This document shows, in pieces, positions 1 through 12,760 of a stretch of 64,000 nucleotides of DNA. A program made the position numbers and the translations under genes. Numbering within the stretch: the first letter of the stretch is position 1; each line of letters begins with the position of its first letter. The stretch is from contig CM038220.1 in assembly GCA_021442155.1 (NCBI GenBank), positions 79,508,897-79,572,896 on the forward strand. Reading direction: 5' to 3'. The notes beneath the pieces were generated by a model. It did no database searches and was not told where the DNA came from. It was given only the letters and a program-made list of their open reading frames with translations. This DNA comes from Cymbidium sinense (lineage: Eukaryota > Streptophyta > Magnoliopsida > Asparagales > Orchidaceae).

Positions 1-220
1 ATTCGATGCGTTGGACGCGATTACGCGATCCGCTTTGAATTGCTAGAAACAATTTGGACCATTCGATCGCACGGTTCGTGCGATCGGACGACTCAGATCG
101 CGCGTCGATCGTGAGATCCTGGCCTCTGGATCGCGTGATCCGATCCGGACTATCCGATCTGTGATCGAACAGTCCAAAGTGTGCCGCGGGTCGCTGTCTC
201 TTCCTGCCCAAACCGCACAT
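1..220. other. CpG/GATC-rich non-coding stretch
   Basis: This stretch is rich in cgatc/gatcg words and clearly higher in GC than the following 2.7 kb. No open frame of useful length is seen. It is probably the end of a repeat that starts outside the window. I do not recognise the family. Confidence 0.3.
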
Positions 221-2990
221 ATTTCCTTTTTTTATTAAAATAATAATAATAATAATTTATTCAAAAATTCACAAGAAAATAAAATATTTAACGAAAAATT
301 GCAAACAAGGGCTCATTGTACTCGTCTTTCCGAGAGGAATCAAACAAATCCAAAATCCCCAAATTTTCCTAAGTATTGTGAGCTTAATTTGAGTTTTAGT
401 AAAAATCATATTCCATTAATTAAACCAAAAATATAAGTCAGATTAAGTTGAAATTTTTAGAGATTGAAACTAAAGTTAAAACACACCTACCATAAGAATT
501 TCAACTTAAAAAAACTTCTAAGTTCAGAGAAATTAAATTTTGAAACTCAGATTATCCATTTTAATAAAATAAATTAAATAAAAAATTCAGAAATTTTAAA
601 AATCTTCAAAATGGCTTAAATCACTTCAATTGACATCTAGGACTCTTAAGAAAATAATGTGATCTTCTGAATCTTAATGAGTCCTAAATAAACACTTAAG
701 ATTAGAGTTTAATCAATTTAGGAGTTAATTAAAATATAATCTAAAAAATAATTTAAATATTAAATCAAAATCAAAAATGAAATAGCACTTAAGCAAACAT
801 TAATCAAACCTCAAATAAAAAAAAATATCATCTATAAAGGAAATTAAATTAAATATGATTAAACCTGTTTAGGTTAATAAAACTCAATTAAAAGATTAAA
901 TCTTAAATCAAACCCAAAATCCAACAAATTTAGGAAACTTTAATCATTTCATACTAATTAAATTCAACCAAATAATATTAAAGTAAACTTAATTAACATA
1001 TGATTAAATCACATCCATTTGGAATAAGATAATTAATTAACTAATAAATATTTCAACCTAATAACTAAATCAAACATGTTAATGAAATCAAACAAACATA
1101 ACAAATGAATCAAATCAAATAAAACTCTAATCATAAATAATCAAACTTAATTGAAATGAAATAAATAATTAATTCACTTAATAATAATGATGTTAATAAC
1201 AATAATCCTTTAATCAAATCAAACTTAAAGAAAATACTTAACTAAACCAAATCACTCACATGTCAAAAATTAAGTCATTAACCTCTAATTAAAAAACCCT
1301 TAATTAATCTAATGATTTAAAATTTTAATTACCCTTAATCAAACTTAATTAGTCAAACATTTGATTAATGCAAACTTAATAAATTAATCCATCACCTTAA
1401 TTAATCAAATTAACTTAAATAAGTTACATTAAAGTTAACTCTAAAATTAAGCTTAAATCAAACCCCTAATTAAATTTAATTACAACACCCCTCAAGTAAA
1501 CTAATTAACTTAATCAAATTAATCAAATTAAACCTAAACTTAATCAAGCATAATTAAAATGCAATTAGACACTAATCAAAACCTAAATTAAACCTAAATC
1601 ATTAATTCATTAATCTCTAATTAAACAAACTCTTAATTAATCTAATAATTTTAATTGACCTTTAATCAAACTTAATTAATCAAACATCTAATTAATGCAA
1701 ACTTAATAAATTAATCCATCATCTTAATAAATTAAATTAATTACATTAATTACATTAAAATTAATCCAAATCAAAAACTTAATTAATCTACTAATTAGTT
1801 TAATCACACATATTAAATAAATTAATTAAGTCAATTAAATTAATCATATTAAACTTAAGCTTAATTAAACATAAAATGCAATTAAATGCTAACCAAATCC
1901 TAATTTAAACTTAAATCATTAACTCACTAATTACATCATTAACCCAAATAAATATCAAATCAAATTAAAAATTAAACATATCTTTATTTAATTTAATAAT
2001 TAATTACACCTCTTAAACAAACTAATTAAGTTAATCAAATTAATCACATTAAACTTAAGTTTAATCAATCAAAATGCAATTAAACATTAACCAAAACTTA
2101 AATTAAACTTAAACCATTAAGTCATTAATTACATCAATAGTCTAAACACATATGAAACAAAATTGAAAATTAAACAAATCTTTATAATTAACATAAATAC
2201 ACTTCTTAATTAAACTAATCACATAATCACATTGAACATAAGCAAACCCATAAACCAATAAAATTAATCAAATCAATTAAATCAGATTAAACTAAATTAA
2301 GAAAGACTCTCATCAATTTAATATACAATCAAATCAAATCTCATTCAACCTACTTAAATAAGATAAACTAATTAACTATCCAATGTATGAAATCAAAATA
2401 CAAACCAATATTTGATGAACATGACAAATGAATGTGATTAAAAATAAAATCCTAATTACAAAGAATCAAATCCAATTAAAATCAAAATAAAATCTCAATT
2501 AATCTAATCATATAAATAAATGAACCACAATCTCAAATTAAATAAAGTTAAATAACCATGATCAAAGAGTTAAATATTAATTCAAAAGGATATTGAATTA
2601 CCAAGTTTCAATTAAATCGAAACATCTAATCTAAAATAATCAACCAAAAATACATGAACTTAAAACAAACTTAAACTTCACTAGATATTAAGGATATTGA
2701 ATTATCAAGATGCAATTAAACTAAAACTTCTAATCAATCAATCAAATACTTAAATAAACTCAAATTCTAAATTATAAATCAAATTAAATCAATTACATAA
2801 ATTAAATTGGGCTAATTAAGATACTTAAGGACCTTAATTAGATTCTTTAGGAATTAGGATGTAGAATAGGGTGAGTTCTGTCTACAGATGGAATTCATCT
2901 TACTCTTCATTCTTGAGAACCTAAATATCATTTCAACTAAATAAAATTGAAATAAAAATGAAAAGTAAATCATTAAATCATTTAAATTAA
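221..2990. repeat. AT-rich, strand-skewed degenerate tandem repeat tract
   Basis: About 2.7 kb is built almost only from variants of aattaa, aatcaaa and cttaatt. On the plus strand A exceeds T, and G is very scarce relative to C. Longer diverged tandem units are visible: 1268-1405 resembles 1600-1737, and blocks around 1495-1615, 1825-1937 and 2025-2138 share an atgcaatta core followed by aaacttaaatcatta. There is no coding frame and no recognisable transposon domain. The tract may be a decayed satellite-like array or a low-complexity part of a retroelement. Confidence 0.6.
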
Positions 2991-3781
2991 AATCACCTAA
3001 AGGTAAAATTTAAATTCAAACTCCAAATTGAAACTTAAACTAAAGAAGCCTAGTAAAGTCTTGCTATAAGCCTTAAGCACACAGAATACTAAGTCACCAC
3101 TTCTAGTGCTAAGTTAGGTTGTATGTATGATGTTGTGTTTTATTTTATGATGCAATGTTTTAGTCTGGATGTTAGGGTGTATGTTTCGTAAACTGGATGT
3201 TAGGCCATTATTATCCTAATCATATTTTTATAGGGGGTTGTGCTTAAGGGGCCGTTATAATAAATATATAAATGCTTTTGTCATGCAGGTTGCTTAGCCC
3301 CTAAGTGTAACCCATGTTAGGACAGTGGGCTTGGTTACCCATGTGTAGGTGCTAAGTCCAAATTATTCATATAACTGCTTGGGGTGTATGGTGTGTTTAG
3401 CTAATATTTATTTTGCAGGTGTAGCTAGATTTACTTTTCTATTTTTGATGTAATTTTGTATTAGGAATTTGGATTAGTGTTATGGGGGATTAGGATGAGC
3501 AGTGGCCAGAAGGCTTAGTCCTTAGGGTGCCATGTGATGCCTTTGGAGGAAATCAAATCAAAAGAAAGAGAATGAAGAAATGAAGAAAAGAAGACCCCCA
3601 TAACATATGTATTATTTTTGTAATTCGGGTTGTATAAGGGTAGAGCTCAGCTACCCATCTTTTTTTTCTTTTCGGGGTATACGGCAGAACCCGACCGTAA
3701 TGGCCTTTTATTCTTTTACGATAGTTTTTAAAATGGTTTGATGTTGTGTTTAGATTGTGCAATGGCCTTTTATTCTTTTTC
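2991..3781. other. Non-coding, repeat-like sequence
   Basis: No gene is seen. The text contains repeated phrases such as 'gctaagt' and 'ggatgttagg'. The 19-base phrase aatggccttttattctttt occurs twice, near 3699 and 3762. The block directly abuts the dispersed repeat that begins at about 3782 and may belong to the same old retroelement. Confidence 0.35.
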
Positions 3782-5032
3782 AATTAATGTTAGTCATTAG
3801 ATCGCTTAATGCGTAGCGTATAGTAGCAGCATGTGGAGTATCAAGATTTAAAATTATGAAATTCATCATTTCAGCTTAAATCGGATGGTTGGGGGAATGA
3901 TGACGCGTCTGCAGATCCCATAGTTCTCATCCCGCCAGGTCCCTAGTCTACTTAGTCGAGGTACCCAACTGAGTAAGGATCCTCATCGACATGTTTTACA
4001 TCATTCAAGAAATTCTTGTAGACCTGAGGTGGTGTTTGTCTAAGGAGACAATCTTAAATCTACCTTAGTTGATAGAGGGCTATTTGCTCTATCAAATATA
4101 CCCTATGATTCACAACTCAAAGGGCAGAGCTATTGGGGAGCATACGGGCTATGGTCATGATCGTAATATAATTGAGCCTTACAGGCCAAACCATGGGACT
4201 AGGTCATAATCGCTTCATCTATGGAGCTTACGCTGCCAGCAAATGAGGATACGTCACGCCCCACTAAAAAGATTGAGAGTGAGCATAGTATAACACTTGA
4301 TTTGACATTAACTCCTTTGTGAGCTAGAGTTTTCTTAATTTGTCATCTCTGACAAATAGTTACGGAAGGTGGATGGATTGAGTTTTGATTTAAGCTTTTA
4401 ATGATAGAGTTTCAATTAAGTAGTTTCAGATTGCTACTTAATTTGATTTGAAAAATTGATTAATTTGAATATGTTTAAGAGCTTTAGATCCTGTCAACTC
4501 TATTTAGCTGCTAACAGAGGATTAGATCTATTGTCACCTGACATAATCAGTTTCTCAGATATTTCACTGATTTGAAACTCTTATTATAGGTTTTTAAGTT
4601 TTGTTAACCTAGACCTAGTCCTAAGATTAAACTGGGATGCAACCCACGCAATATCCTCAGACACTTGAATTTAAGCATTCAACATAGTTTCAGGGCCCAT
4701 GCGGGTGTATTTAAGAATTTAGTTTTTATTTCTGAGTTATGAGATTGATTTCAGAGTGCTACTTAATTTGATTTGAAAAATTAATTAATTTGAATATGTT
4801 TAAGAGCTTTAGATCATGTCAACTCTAACTGGTAACAGAGGATTAGATCTACTATCACCTGACAGAATTAGTTTCTTAGATATTTCACTGATTTAAAACT
4901 CTTATTATAGGTTTTTAGGTTTTATTTACACGGACCCAGTCCTAAGACTAAACCGCGAAGCAACCCGTGTCGCATCCTCATACACTTGAATTTCAGAATT
5001 CAACATAGTGTCGCGGCCCATGCGGGTGTATT
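3782..5032 (+). repeat. Dispersed repeat, forward copy with duplicated 3' end
   Basis: Positions 3782-4712 align in reverse complement with 17371-18300. Shared landmarks are a 'tgcgtagcgtatagtag' block, a 'ggatggttgggg' block, the phrase ttgtctaaggagaca, and a 3' end with 'gggtgtatttaagaat'. No coding capacity is visible. The length (about 0.93 kb) and the absence of ORFs would suit a solo LTR or a non-autonomous element, but I did not find termini with a target-site duplication. In this copy the last ~290 bp is duplicated in tandem. Confidence 0.6.
4426..5032 (+). repeat. Two tandem copies of a ~285-bp unit, period ~323 bp
   Basis: Unit 1 (4426-4712) and unit 2 (4751-5032) share 'tcaga..tgctacttaatttg', 'aacagaggattagatcta', 'gatatttcactgattt', 'ccagtcctaag'-like and 'gcccatgcgggtgta' blocks in the same order. 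A third, partial unit tail is seen at about 5122-5155 ('cacttgaa ... gcaggtgt'). The related inverted copy at 17371-18300 carries only one such unit, so the duplication is specific to this copy. Confidence 0.65.
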
Positions 5033-5399
5033 GTAATTTTGGTAATTTTATGTTTGAATTATGAGATTAATTTTATATTTTCAATTTAGTCTGTGCAGCT
5101 TTTTCACACATTAAAATTCGCACTTGAAATATCTATGTTCGAGCACATGCAGGTGTTTATAGCTTAGTTAATTTCATCTAATTAATGAAATTATTGATTT
5201 TGAAAATCATAATTAGAATGAAATTCCTTAATTTTTGTATTGAAGGAAAGTTCCTTTTTCGTGCAGCATTTAATTTAGTGTCGCCTTCTGTCTGCTTGTA
5301 TAAAGAATTGCAGATTTGATGGCGAAGAAGACGTTATAAATTAATCTAACATCTTATTAGATTTTTCAGATTAATATTTAATATATTTTAATTTAACTT

Positions 5400-5690
5400 A
5401 TGCGTCCCCACGCCGCTTGAAACTCCGGCTGAGCTGTCGGGCCGGCCTGAGCACGGGGGAGGAGCGGTCAGCCGTGGTCCAAACGCAGGATGTGAGGCGG
5501 TCTAAAATAAGAGCTGCGCTGGCCGGAGAGGGCGGCGGAGGCGGAGAGCTGGCTGAGCAGGTCGCGGCACGCGGCATAAGCGTGAGACGCTGGGCAGCTT
5601 TGATTGATTGCGCCGGCGGAGCGACCGGCCGGAGGGAGCACGCTTATGCTTCGCGCCTATGTCAAAAGCGTTGTTGTTAAGCCGTTCGCC
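5400..5690. other. Short GC-rich island, unassigned
   Basis: About 290 bp of sharply GC-rich sequence sits in AT-rich surroundings. A frame of 87 codons is open on the plus strand at 5417-5680. It is Gly/Ala/Arg-rich with no recognisable motif and no supporting start context. The composition alone can keep such a frame open. It may be a fragment of a retroelement or of an organellar or microbial-like insert. I do not call a gene. Confidence 0.3.
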
Positions 5691-6231
5691 TCGATATTTA
5701 GCTCAGATTGCTCTGCTCAAGAAATGAGCAACAAATTTTAAATGAGAACACGTAACAATCCTTTGTTCGATCGTCGATTTAGCTCGAAATAAATAAATAA
5801 TTTATATTAAATTTTATTTAAAATATAATTTATGTCATTAAATATTTTTAAAATTGATATTTAATTTAATTATAAAATTAGTAAATTTTAAATAAAATAA
5901 GCTAAAATATATTAGTAATTATTATTATAAGTTTTTTTATAATTATGCTTAATGTTTATGTTTAGATTTTAGTCAGATTAATCCCAGTAGGAATTTATAT
6001 TAACCAGGGATTTAAAATAAACGAAAGCACTAATATTGCCCTACTCTCTCGACTCTTCCGTGATTGACCGCAGCCTCTCGAGTCTCGACTCTCCTCACCT
6101 CTCGACTCCCCTATTCTCGTAGTAAGTCGCTCGACTCTCTTGTCTCGGTGTTTTGGCCGGATTTCTACTCTTCCCAAGCTTCATGAGTTGTGACTTGTGA
6201 GTCTTGCGAGTTGAAATGGTAATATCTGTAA
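5691..6231. other. AT-rich spacer, no feature seen
   Basis: This spacer is AT-rich, with a short CT-rich stretch ('ctcgactct' variants) at about 6040-6150. No gene or recognisable repeat boundary was found. Confidence 0.4.
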
Positions 6232-9200
6232 GTATGGGTGTAAATCTGGTCGTGATCTCTGATCTTCTATGGTTTGGTACCGGATATTGTTTTCTTTTCT
6301 TTTTTACATCATCGGTTTCATGTTAAAAAGCCCTATACATTGTGGTCGTGATATCTGGTTTTTTAGGGTTTGTAGCCGAACACAATTTTCTTTTTTCTTT
6401 GGTCGTAATCTCTGGTTTTATTCTTATTTTAAGCAGTTCTTTTATTCTTACTATGGAGATGTAGTGGAGAATCCGAGAACATGCATACCTTTATTTCACC
6501 GTTAACACATGCGTTGCTTCTTTTATTCTTCCTATGGTCTATAGAGATGCGTTCTTTTATTCTTACTATGGAGGTTATGTTCATCATGTATTGGATGTTA
6601 CGATCATATATTTAGACTTGTAATCGTAATCTTTCTCGCAACTATGGATGTCTTTCAGAATGTTGTGTATTATTTGAGAATTTGTGTTTCAAAGGAGAAA
6701 TCATTCTATTATGCATACTATGAGAATGAAGTAATTACAAACTTAGAATTTATTATAACTATTGTATGATTTCTACTTTGGATGTTTCTAGGATGTTCTT
6801 AATTTTTACTACTATGGTTGTAATGTTGTATGTTGTATCTTTGTAATCTTGTATCATGTATCTTAGTATCTGAATTGTATGGATGTTCTATTTTTACAAC
6901 ATGTCAGATGTCGTAATGTTGTATGTTGTGCAGAATGTCAAAATAATGGAAACATGGAATGTGTTATGTGTAAGACCCTTTTCCTCATATTCTAGGTTGC
7001 TAATCGTAAGGTAGAATATTTATTTAAACTTGAGCTTGAGCTAATACCGCTTGATATCGATCTATAGTGATGAAAAGAAATATTTATTACCTTTAATAGA
7101 ATGCAATTCTATTTGATATTGTACATCTACGTGTTCTTTTATATCGAAAAGTGTTTATCACTGCTGTTTTTGAGGGTTTTCTTATCAACATGAAGGATGG
7201 GAGTGTTTTGTTCAATTCTAACCATCTTGTTCCCGCTAAAATTGGTTTTCCAAGTTTATCTAATTGCTACTACTGGATTTCAAAGATGGTTGGAGAAAAT
7301 TACTTTGAAAGCTGATAGTATGGATTCTAATCATAGACAAAACTCTATGAAAAGTTCTTGTAAGATTTCATAGATCAACCACTCTCTTAAGTATGTCTTT
7401 GATAGGTGCCTTACACATCGATATTCTTTTTTCATTGATATTGAAGAAGATGGTGACATTCTATGGTAGGATAGAATTTTTTAACAAAGTCATGCACTTT
7501 TCTTGGTTTCATTGCATCTAACATCGTTATACTTATCCTAAGCGCATCCAATGAGTAAGTAAAACTTGTTCTCTTTTGGTTGATGAAATTGGATTGGATT
7601 TTCTGTATATTTACAAGAACTACGGTGAATTCATTAGCCAATCAACATAATTTTATTGTCCCAATATGCATCTCTTAGTGACATATGCCCATTAGAATCC
7701 CCCATCATCTACCCTTACTATATTTGAAAATGGAAAATTTTCTTAAAGGCATTCTATAGTTTCTTTTGCATATGAATTTAATCTTTTTATTTGAATCAGA
7801 TCATTTGTGGAAGAGACTTGTGGAAAATCCCAAGCAGTGGTGGGACAATAGATCATCAAAGGTTAACCATTTTGTTCCAGACTTCACCACTTAAATGAAT
7901 ATTCCTATTGTCACTCTAATTGGTTTTTTTCCCCTTCTCATGATGGCAAGACAAGGTCGATCTTGCGTTGAATTGTGTGCTTAGTTATTTCACCTTGAGT
8001 AATGAGTTACTAATAGATGATTAAAGAAATATTTTGACATCTAACAAGTGACTAGTGACCTTTTGAAAGAGAGTTCATGGGCCTTTTTTTAAAACATTTC
8101 TCCAAAAGAATAGATAGCATGTATAATTATTATTCTTGAATTCTTTTCTATGTTGCTACCACTAAGTTTTATAAGTAGCGAAGAAATTATGATTAATGAT
8201 ATTGATCTACAATCTATGGACTACTTGATGATCTCATTTGATTAGATTTTATGATTATTTGTTAATCAAGATTAAAGAGGCATATATACACATTTTTCTC
8301 TTTTTTAGTTCTCTAAATTTGTAAAATTTTGCACTTCACCTCAGTCAGCTTGTTCGGTATGACCAATGGTCGTCTCGGCCAAAATTGTCATACTGTTAAC
8401 TAAGAATCTTAATACCTGTTGAGGATTTTACTAAATAGCTACATAAGCTTGTTTTATCATCTGAACCTTCTTATTCTTGTTCCTTTTACATGTTATTCTC
8501 TTCTTTTGGAACTACCTACTATTTGGCTGGTTTTGTTCTTTGTGCATTATACAATTGCTGGCTGGTTTTGTTCTGACAAGATCTTTTGATGCTACACTAG
8601 GTCAATTTGGAACAGATGATACATTATTAATGTGTAAGATCACTTGTGATATTACACATTAAGCTATGAAAAAATTAAATAGATGTATGAGATGCAACTT
8701 AGCTTGATATTTACGTATGTATTTTCCAAACATTTAATTTAATTTTTGTGATTACATTTTGTCAATTTTCGAATGTCATCATTTATTTAATGATATTTAG
8801 CTTAATAGTTTGGATTCTTTGGACGCTACACTTATTTTATTTTTTTTTGTGATTTCATTGTCATTTTTGTGATTTTATTTTGTCATTTGGAGCTACACTT
8901 ATTTTCATTTTTTTTAGTCGTAGTCTTATTAATATTAATCTTTCATTTTATCATTTTTTTGAATGCCTAATATTCATACATCGCTAACGATCAATGATTA
9001 TTTATTTTAGTTTCGAGCCCACTCATAATATTTATTTTATAATTTTGTATTTACATGACGTGACATGTTTGAAGATTCAAGATTGGTTGACTTTGAGGAT
9101 ATGAAAGCAAGTATAAAGTTGAACATTAAAGCAAGAATTGATTTGATTAGAAATTGATATTTGGAAATTTTAACTTCATTATTTTCTTAGCTTTTATTTT

Positions 9201-9826
9201 TGAAATTGTAAGTTGTATATGATCATGTAAAATTTTAGGTTGAATTTATTTTAGAAAGTTGTAAATCAGAATTTGTAAATTATGTAAGTTATGAATTTGT
9301 AAATTTGTTTATATATGAATAAATGATATATGATCTTGTAAATTTTGTTTGCTATAAATTATTATTTGAAGTTGTTTGATTTTGTGTAAAAAAATGATTT
9401 TTGAATCTCGATTGAAAATCATTTAATTTAAAAAAATAAATTTTAACTGTATATAATTTTGATTTCTGAATCTTTGAATGAATCTCTAATTTTAATTTTT
9501 TTGTGTAACAAAGTTTTTTTTTTAGTGTAAAAATAATAATTATGATTGTATATAATTATTTTGTATAATATTTTTTTAGTTTTAATTCTTGTCAATAGTA
9601 TTTTAGTTTTTCACTGTATAAGATTTTAATAATTATTTTTAAATTAAAAATAAAAAAATAAAAATTATTAAAATATAAAATCGAGCCAATTTCGACACAG
9701 CCTAAAACTAAACCTAATATTTTTTCGACCTAACAGACTATAAACTATTTCAACACGAGCCGATTTAAAAAATAATAATAAACGAGAATAAACAGTTTGG
9801 CTCGCTGACCTCGTTTACACCCCTAC
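6232..9826. mobile_element. Candidate non-autonomous DNA transposon (weak TIRs)
   Basis: The left end reads gtatgggtgtaaatctggtc. The reverse complement of the right end reads gtaggggtgtaaacgaggtc, matching at about 16 of 20 positions. A terminus of the form TAGGGGTGTAAAC is common among plant hAT-like elements. The interior is AT-rich and lacks a transposase. It contains a fragment resembling an organellar single-stranded DNA-binding protein. No clear 8-bp target duplication flanks the ends, so the boundaries and the element itself are tentative. Two unrelated element ends could give the same picture. Confidence 0.25.
7799..7894 (+). pseudogene. OSB-like (organellar ssDNA-binding protein) motif fragment
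   Basis: A 31-codon stretch reads DHLWKRLVENPKQWWDN followed by RSSKVN and VPDF, then TAA. Plant OSB proteins, which bind single-stranded DNA in mitochondria or plastids, carry a repeated 'PDF' motif of the form LW..L..NP..WWDNR..K.N....PDFKHK. The fragment matches this well but stops where the DFKHKD part should follow. It sits just after an AG that could have been a 3' splice site. No N-terminal OB-fold or further PDF copies were found nearby. I infer a relic of one exon, perhaps carried by the surrounding candidate element. Confidence 0.45.
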
Positions 9827-10136
9827 ATGCAGCGCAGAGGCGGGACGCGTGCAGCGGGAGGAGGAAATTGAGAGGAGAAATTATCCATGTGCAGAAAATT
9901 TTTTCTAACGAATGAGGGAATATAGGAGAGAGGACAAAATGTGGGAGAGAATTAGGAACCGTTGCTGGAAAAAAATAGAGGGAGTGGGTTTTCAGTTTTT
10001 TTTTTTTTAAAGAAGTTGGCCAGAAATAACTAAAAAATTAAATGGGGAACGATTGAGCATGAGGGAAGATAATTTAGGATTTTTAAGTTAATTTTAAATT
10101 GATTAAACGGAATTAATATGGATTTCATATCGAACG

Positions 10137-10144
<8 letters not shown>
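9827..10144. other. Non-coding purine-rich stretch
   Basis: A GC-richer 60 bp is followed by purine-rich sequence (gaggaggaaa, gagggaat). No conserved frame or RNA gene was recognised. Confidence 0.35.

Positions 10145-10171
<27 letters not shown>
10145..10171. repeat. (AT)n microsatellite, ~27 bp
   Basis: A simple alternating AT run is seen directly. It sits just upstream of the CpG-rich tandem repeat. Confidence 0.9.
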
Positions 10172-10173
<2 letters not shown>

Positions 10174-10189
10174 TTAAGATGTTCAAAGC

Positions 10190-10980
10190 GACGCGATCGC
10201 AATAAATAAGCTTTGGTTCGGATCAAATTGAGTCTTTTTCAGCTAAAAATGCATGTCGTCACTTTCGACCCCTCGATTTTCGCGTAGACTGGTCCGAATT
10301 GAGTACGAATAGTCAAACTTGATCGATTTTGACATTTTAAAGCCAATGGCGCGATCAATTTCGTGAATGTAGGCCGTTTGATCCTCGTTGATGCCCCTTG
10401 ACCTCGATATGTGTGCAAACACATTGACGACTCGAGCGCTTGATCAGTTAATCATCAAGTCATGTAGTATTTATATCTGACCAATTTTGATGTTCTGAAT
10501 GCGATGGCGATGTCCGTTCATCGATCGGATGTCATTTGAGTGGATTTTGGTGACGTCTATAGTGCGTTTCAGCCTCGATTTGTGTGCTGTCACTTCAAAT
10601 CATTCGACATTTGCACATACTTGTCCAAATTGAGTGCGGATAGTTCTCATTTGATTGATTCCGGTGTTTCGAGGTTAACGGCACAATCAATTTCCGCGAG
10701 CGATCGTTTGGCTTGCGTCATTAGCCTCGATAGGCGATGTATTAACGGCTGGACGTCGGTTGCTTGTTATATATTGCAATATCTATATTTTGATCAATTT
10801 CGACATTCTGAACGAAACGACGAAGTCCGTTCATCGATCGGATGTCATTTCGACCATTTTCGGTGACGTCCAGTGGATTTTGTGCCCCAATTTGCGCACT
10901 GTCGCTTCCGAAGTCTGTCGAATTTGACTTGTGGGCTTGACTCGACTTATGACACGTATGTGGAGGTCAACACTCATCTT
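10190..10980 (+). repeat. CpG-rich tandem repeat, period ~313 bp
   Basis: The phrase tccgttcatcgatcggatgt occurs at 10513 and again at 10826, 313 bp apart. Each is followed by a 'ttggtgacgtc / ttcggtgacgtc' block and a 'tgtgctgtcactt / gcgcactgtcgctt' block. A third, more diverged monomer precedes them (from about 10200). Related copies lie at 12580-12760 (same strand) and 14390-15100 (opposite strand). CpG dinucleotides are still frequent, unlike the surrounding DNA. No protein is encoded. The family is not recognised. Confidence 0.65.
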
Positions 10981-10999
10981 GATTGAATCATCTTCAAAA

Positions 11000-11890
11000 T
11001 ATAATCAAACAATCTTTGAAGTATATTTGTACAATCAATGAACCATGAAAGTATTTTGATCAAAATATTTAAAATCATGTTAGAAAATAGTTGATTTGAA
11101 TAAGATTTGAACATAGTAAAAAGCTATCTATAAAATGGTTTGGTTATTATTCTTTACTTTGTTTAAGCATTATTCGAACAAATGTTGGTTATGGCAAACT
11201 TCAGATAAGTAATCCAAAATAAAATATCAGGATATTTTGATCAGAAGAGACCTTTTAGATGTATTTCTCAAAAAAAAAAAAAAAAAAAAAAGTGATTATA
11301 TTTCTCCAATTTTCCTCTATTAGAAGGCATCTAAAGTAAAATTTATCTAAGATTTTTAAATTCTTAAAACTACATTGAAGATCCACTGAAAGTTCAGGAG
11401 ACATAATCAAAGTAATTTTGAACTCACAAAAATTGTTTATTTTAATAATTTTCAAAGGTAGCGTAATTAATATAAAGGCTCTTAATTAGCTTAAACTTTT
11501 GCATTAAGTTCTTATTTGAGTGTGGAAACTGGAAAGGGTTGTGAGATCTCCGGTCACCGCCGAATTTGTGGCCTTGAAAATTAGAAACAGAAAGACGTGG
11601 AGAAAAAAAAGAGCAATATATATACTTAAAAAAAAAAAAAAAACACACATTTGTGGAAAAGCTCGCAACAGAAATATTCAGACAAAGAAGACCGACCATA
11701 CGCCAGCTTATTTGGAAGACCGGCATTACCTGTAAATTAATATACGCTAATATGGGACTTCTCTATCCACATATTCTTTATATATCTATATATATTCATG
11801 TGCCCTTAGGCATTATAAAGCTATAAGCAAAGTCATATTAGTATAGTTCCTGCTCAAGAGCTACCTGCTTAAAATATCAATATTATTATT
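11000..11890. other. AT-rich non-coding sequence with homopolymer A runs
   Basis: Nothing gene-like is seen. A-runs occur at about 11270-11290 and 11627-11642. The short frames that cross these runs are low-complexity artefacts. Confidence 0.4.
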
Positions 11891-11892
11891 AC

Positions 11893-12013
<121 letters not shown>

Positions 12014-12187
12014 TGGAGATCTCAAAACTTCGACGATGGTGATGGCGGCAAGGCTCATGAAAGAAGAGGAGATTGCAACAATAAGAGCAAAGTTTGTGTT
12101 TGAATTCAAGGCTCATGTATGTATATGTATATGTATGTATGTATGTATTATATTTTAGTATTATAATAATTATAGCTGCGTATTGGG

Positions 12188-12520
12188 TCACAATCGTAAT
12201 TTTTGATCAACATGAAAGTTGTGAGAAATTTCGTTACGATTCCAACGGCATTAAGCTCGCATGATCTGACACCGGATGAGTCTGATATAGACAAATCAAG
12301 ACGGCTGCTAAATAATTTTAGGGTTATTGCTTTTTTCGCGATTCAGAACCGCTTATCGTGCAATTTTAATTTTTAACCAACATAAAAATTCTGGGAAATT
12401 TCGTTCTGATTTTAACGATACTAAGCTCACTCAATTCTGACACTGGATGAGATAGATATGAGCAAAATACTACAGCTGCCCCTAAATTTTTTTTATAAAA
12501 AAATTAAGGCGTGTCAATTG
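12188..12520. repeat. Two diverged tandem copies of a ~169-bp unit
   Basis: The first copy (about 12188-12330) and the second (about 12355-12500) share 'aattttt.a.caacat.aaa.tt', 'gggaaatttcgtt', 'aacg.. ctaagctc' and 'ctgacac.ggatgag' in the same order. No coding frame is present. The pair lies next to another copy of the CpG-rich repeat, so both may be parts of one larger repeat. Confidence 0.5.
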
Positions 12521-12579
12521 TCCGTTGAACAGATGACTAGCGCTGACATGGATGCCACGTTGGCGCCAGCCGTCCATTT

Positions 12580-12760
12580 AATGGACAACTTGGCCAATTT
12601 CTACGTTCTGAATGCGACGGTGAAGTCCGTTCATCGATCGGAGGTCGTTTCGACGATTTTCAGTGATTTTACGTATTTTTGATTTATCTTCCTCAAGTGG
12701 TCAAATATGACTTATGGATTTGTCTTAATTTATGACACACATGAAGTTCAACAAAAATAT
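12580..12760 (+). repeat. Partial copy of the CpG-rich tandem repeat
   Basis: Here 'ttctgaatgcgacggtgaag', 'tccgttcatcgatcggaggt' and a later 'gacttatgg...ttatgacacacatga' follow in the same order as in 10800-10980. It is partial and diverged. Confidence 0.55.

Noticed and set aside
5417..5680. 87-codon Gly/Ala/Arg-rich protein
   Set aside because: The GC-rich composition explains the open frame. No homology or gene structure was recognised.
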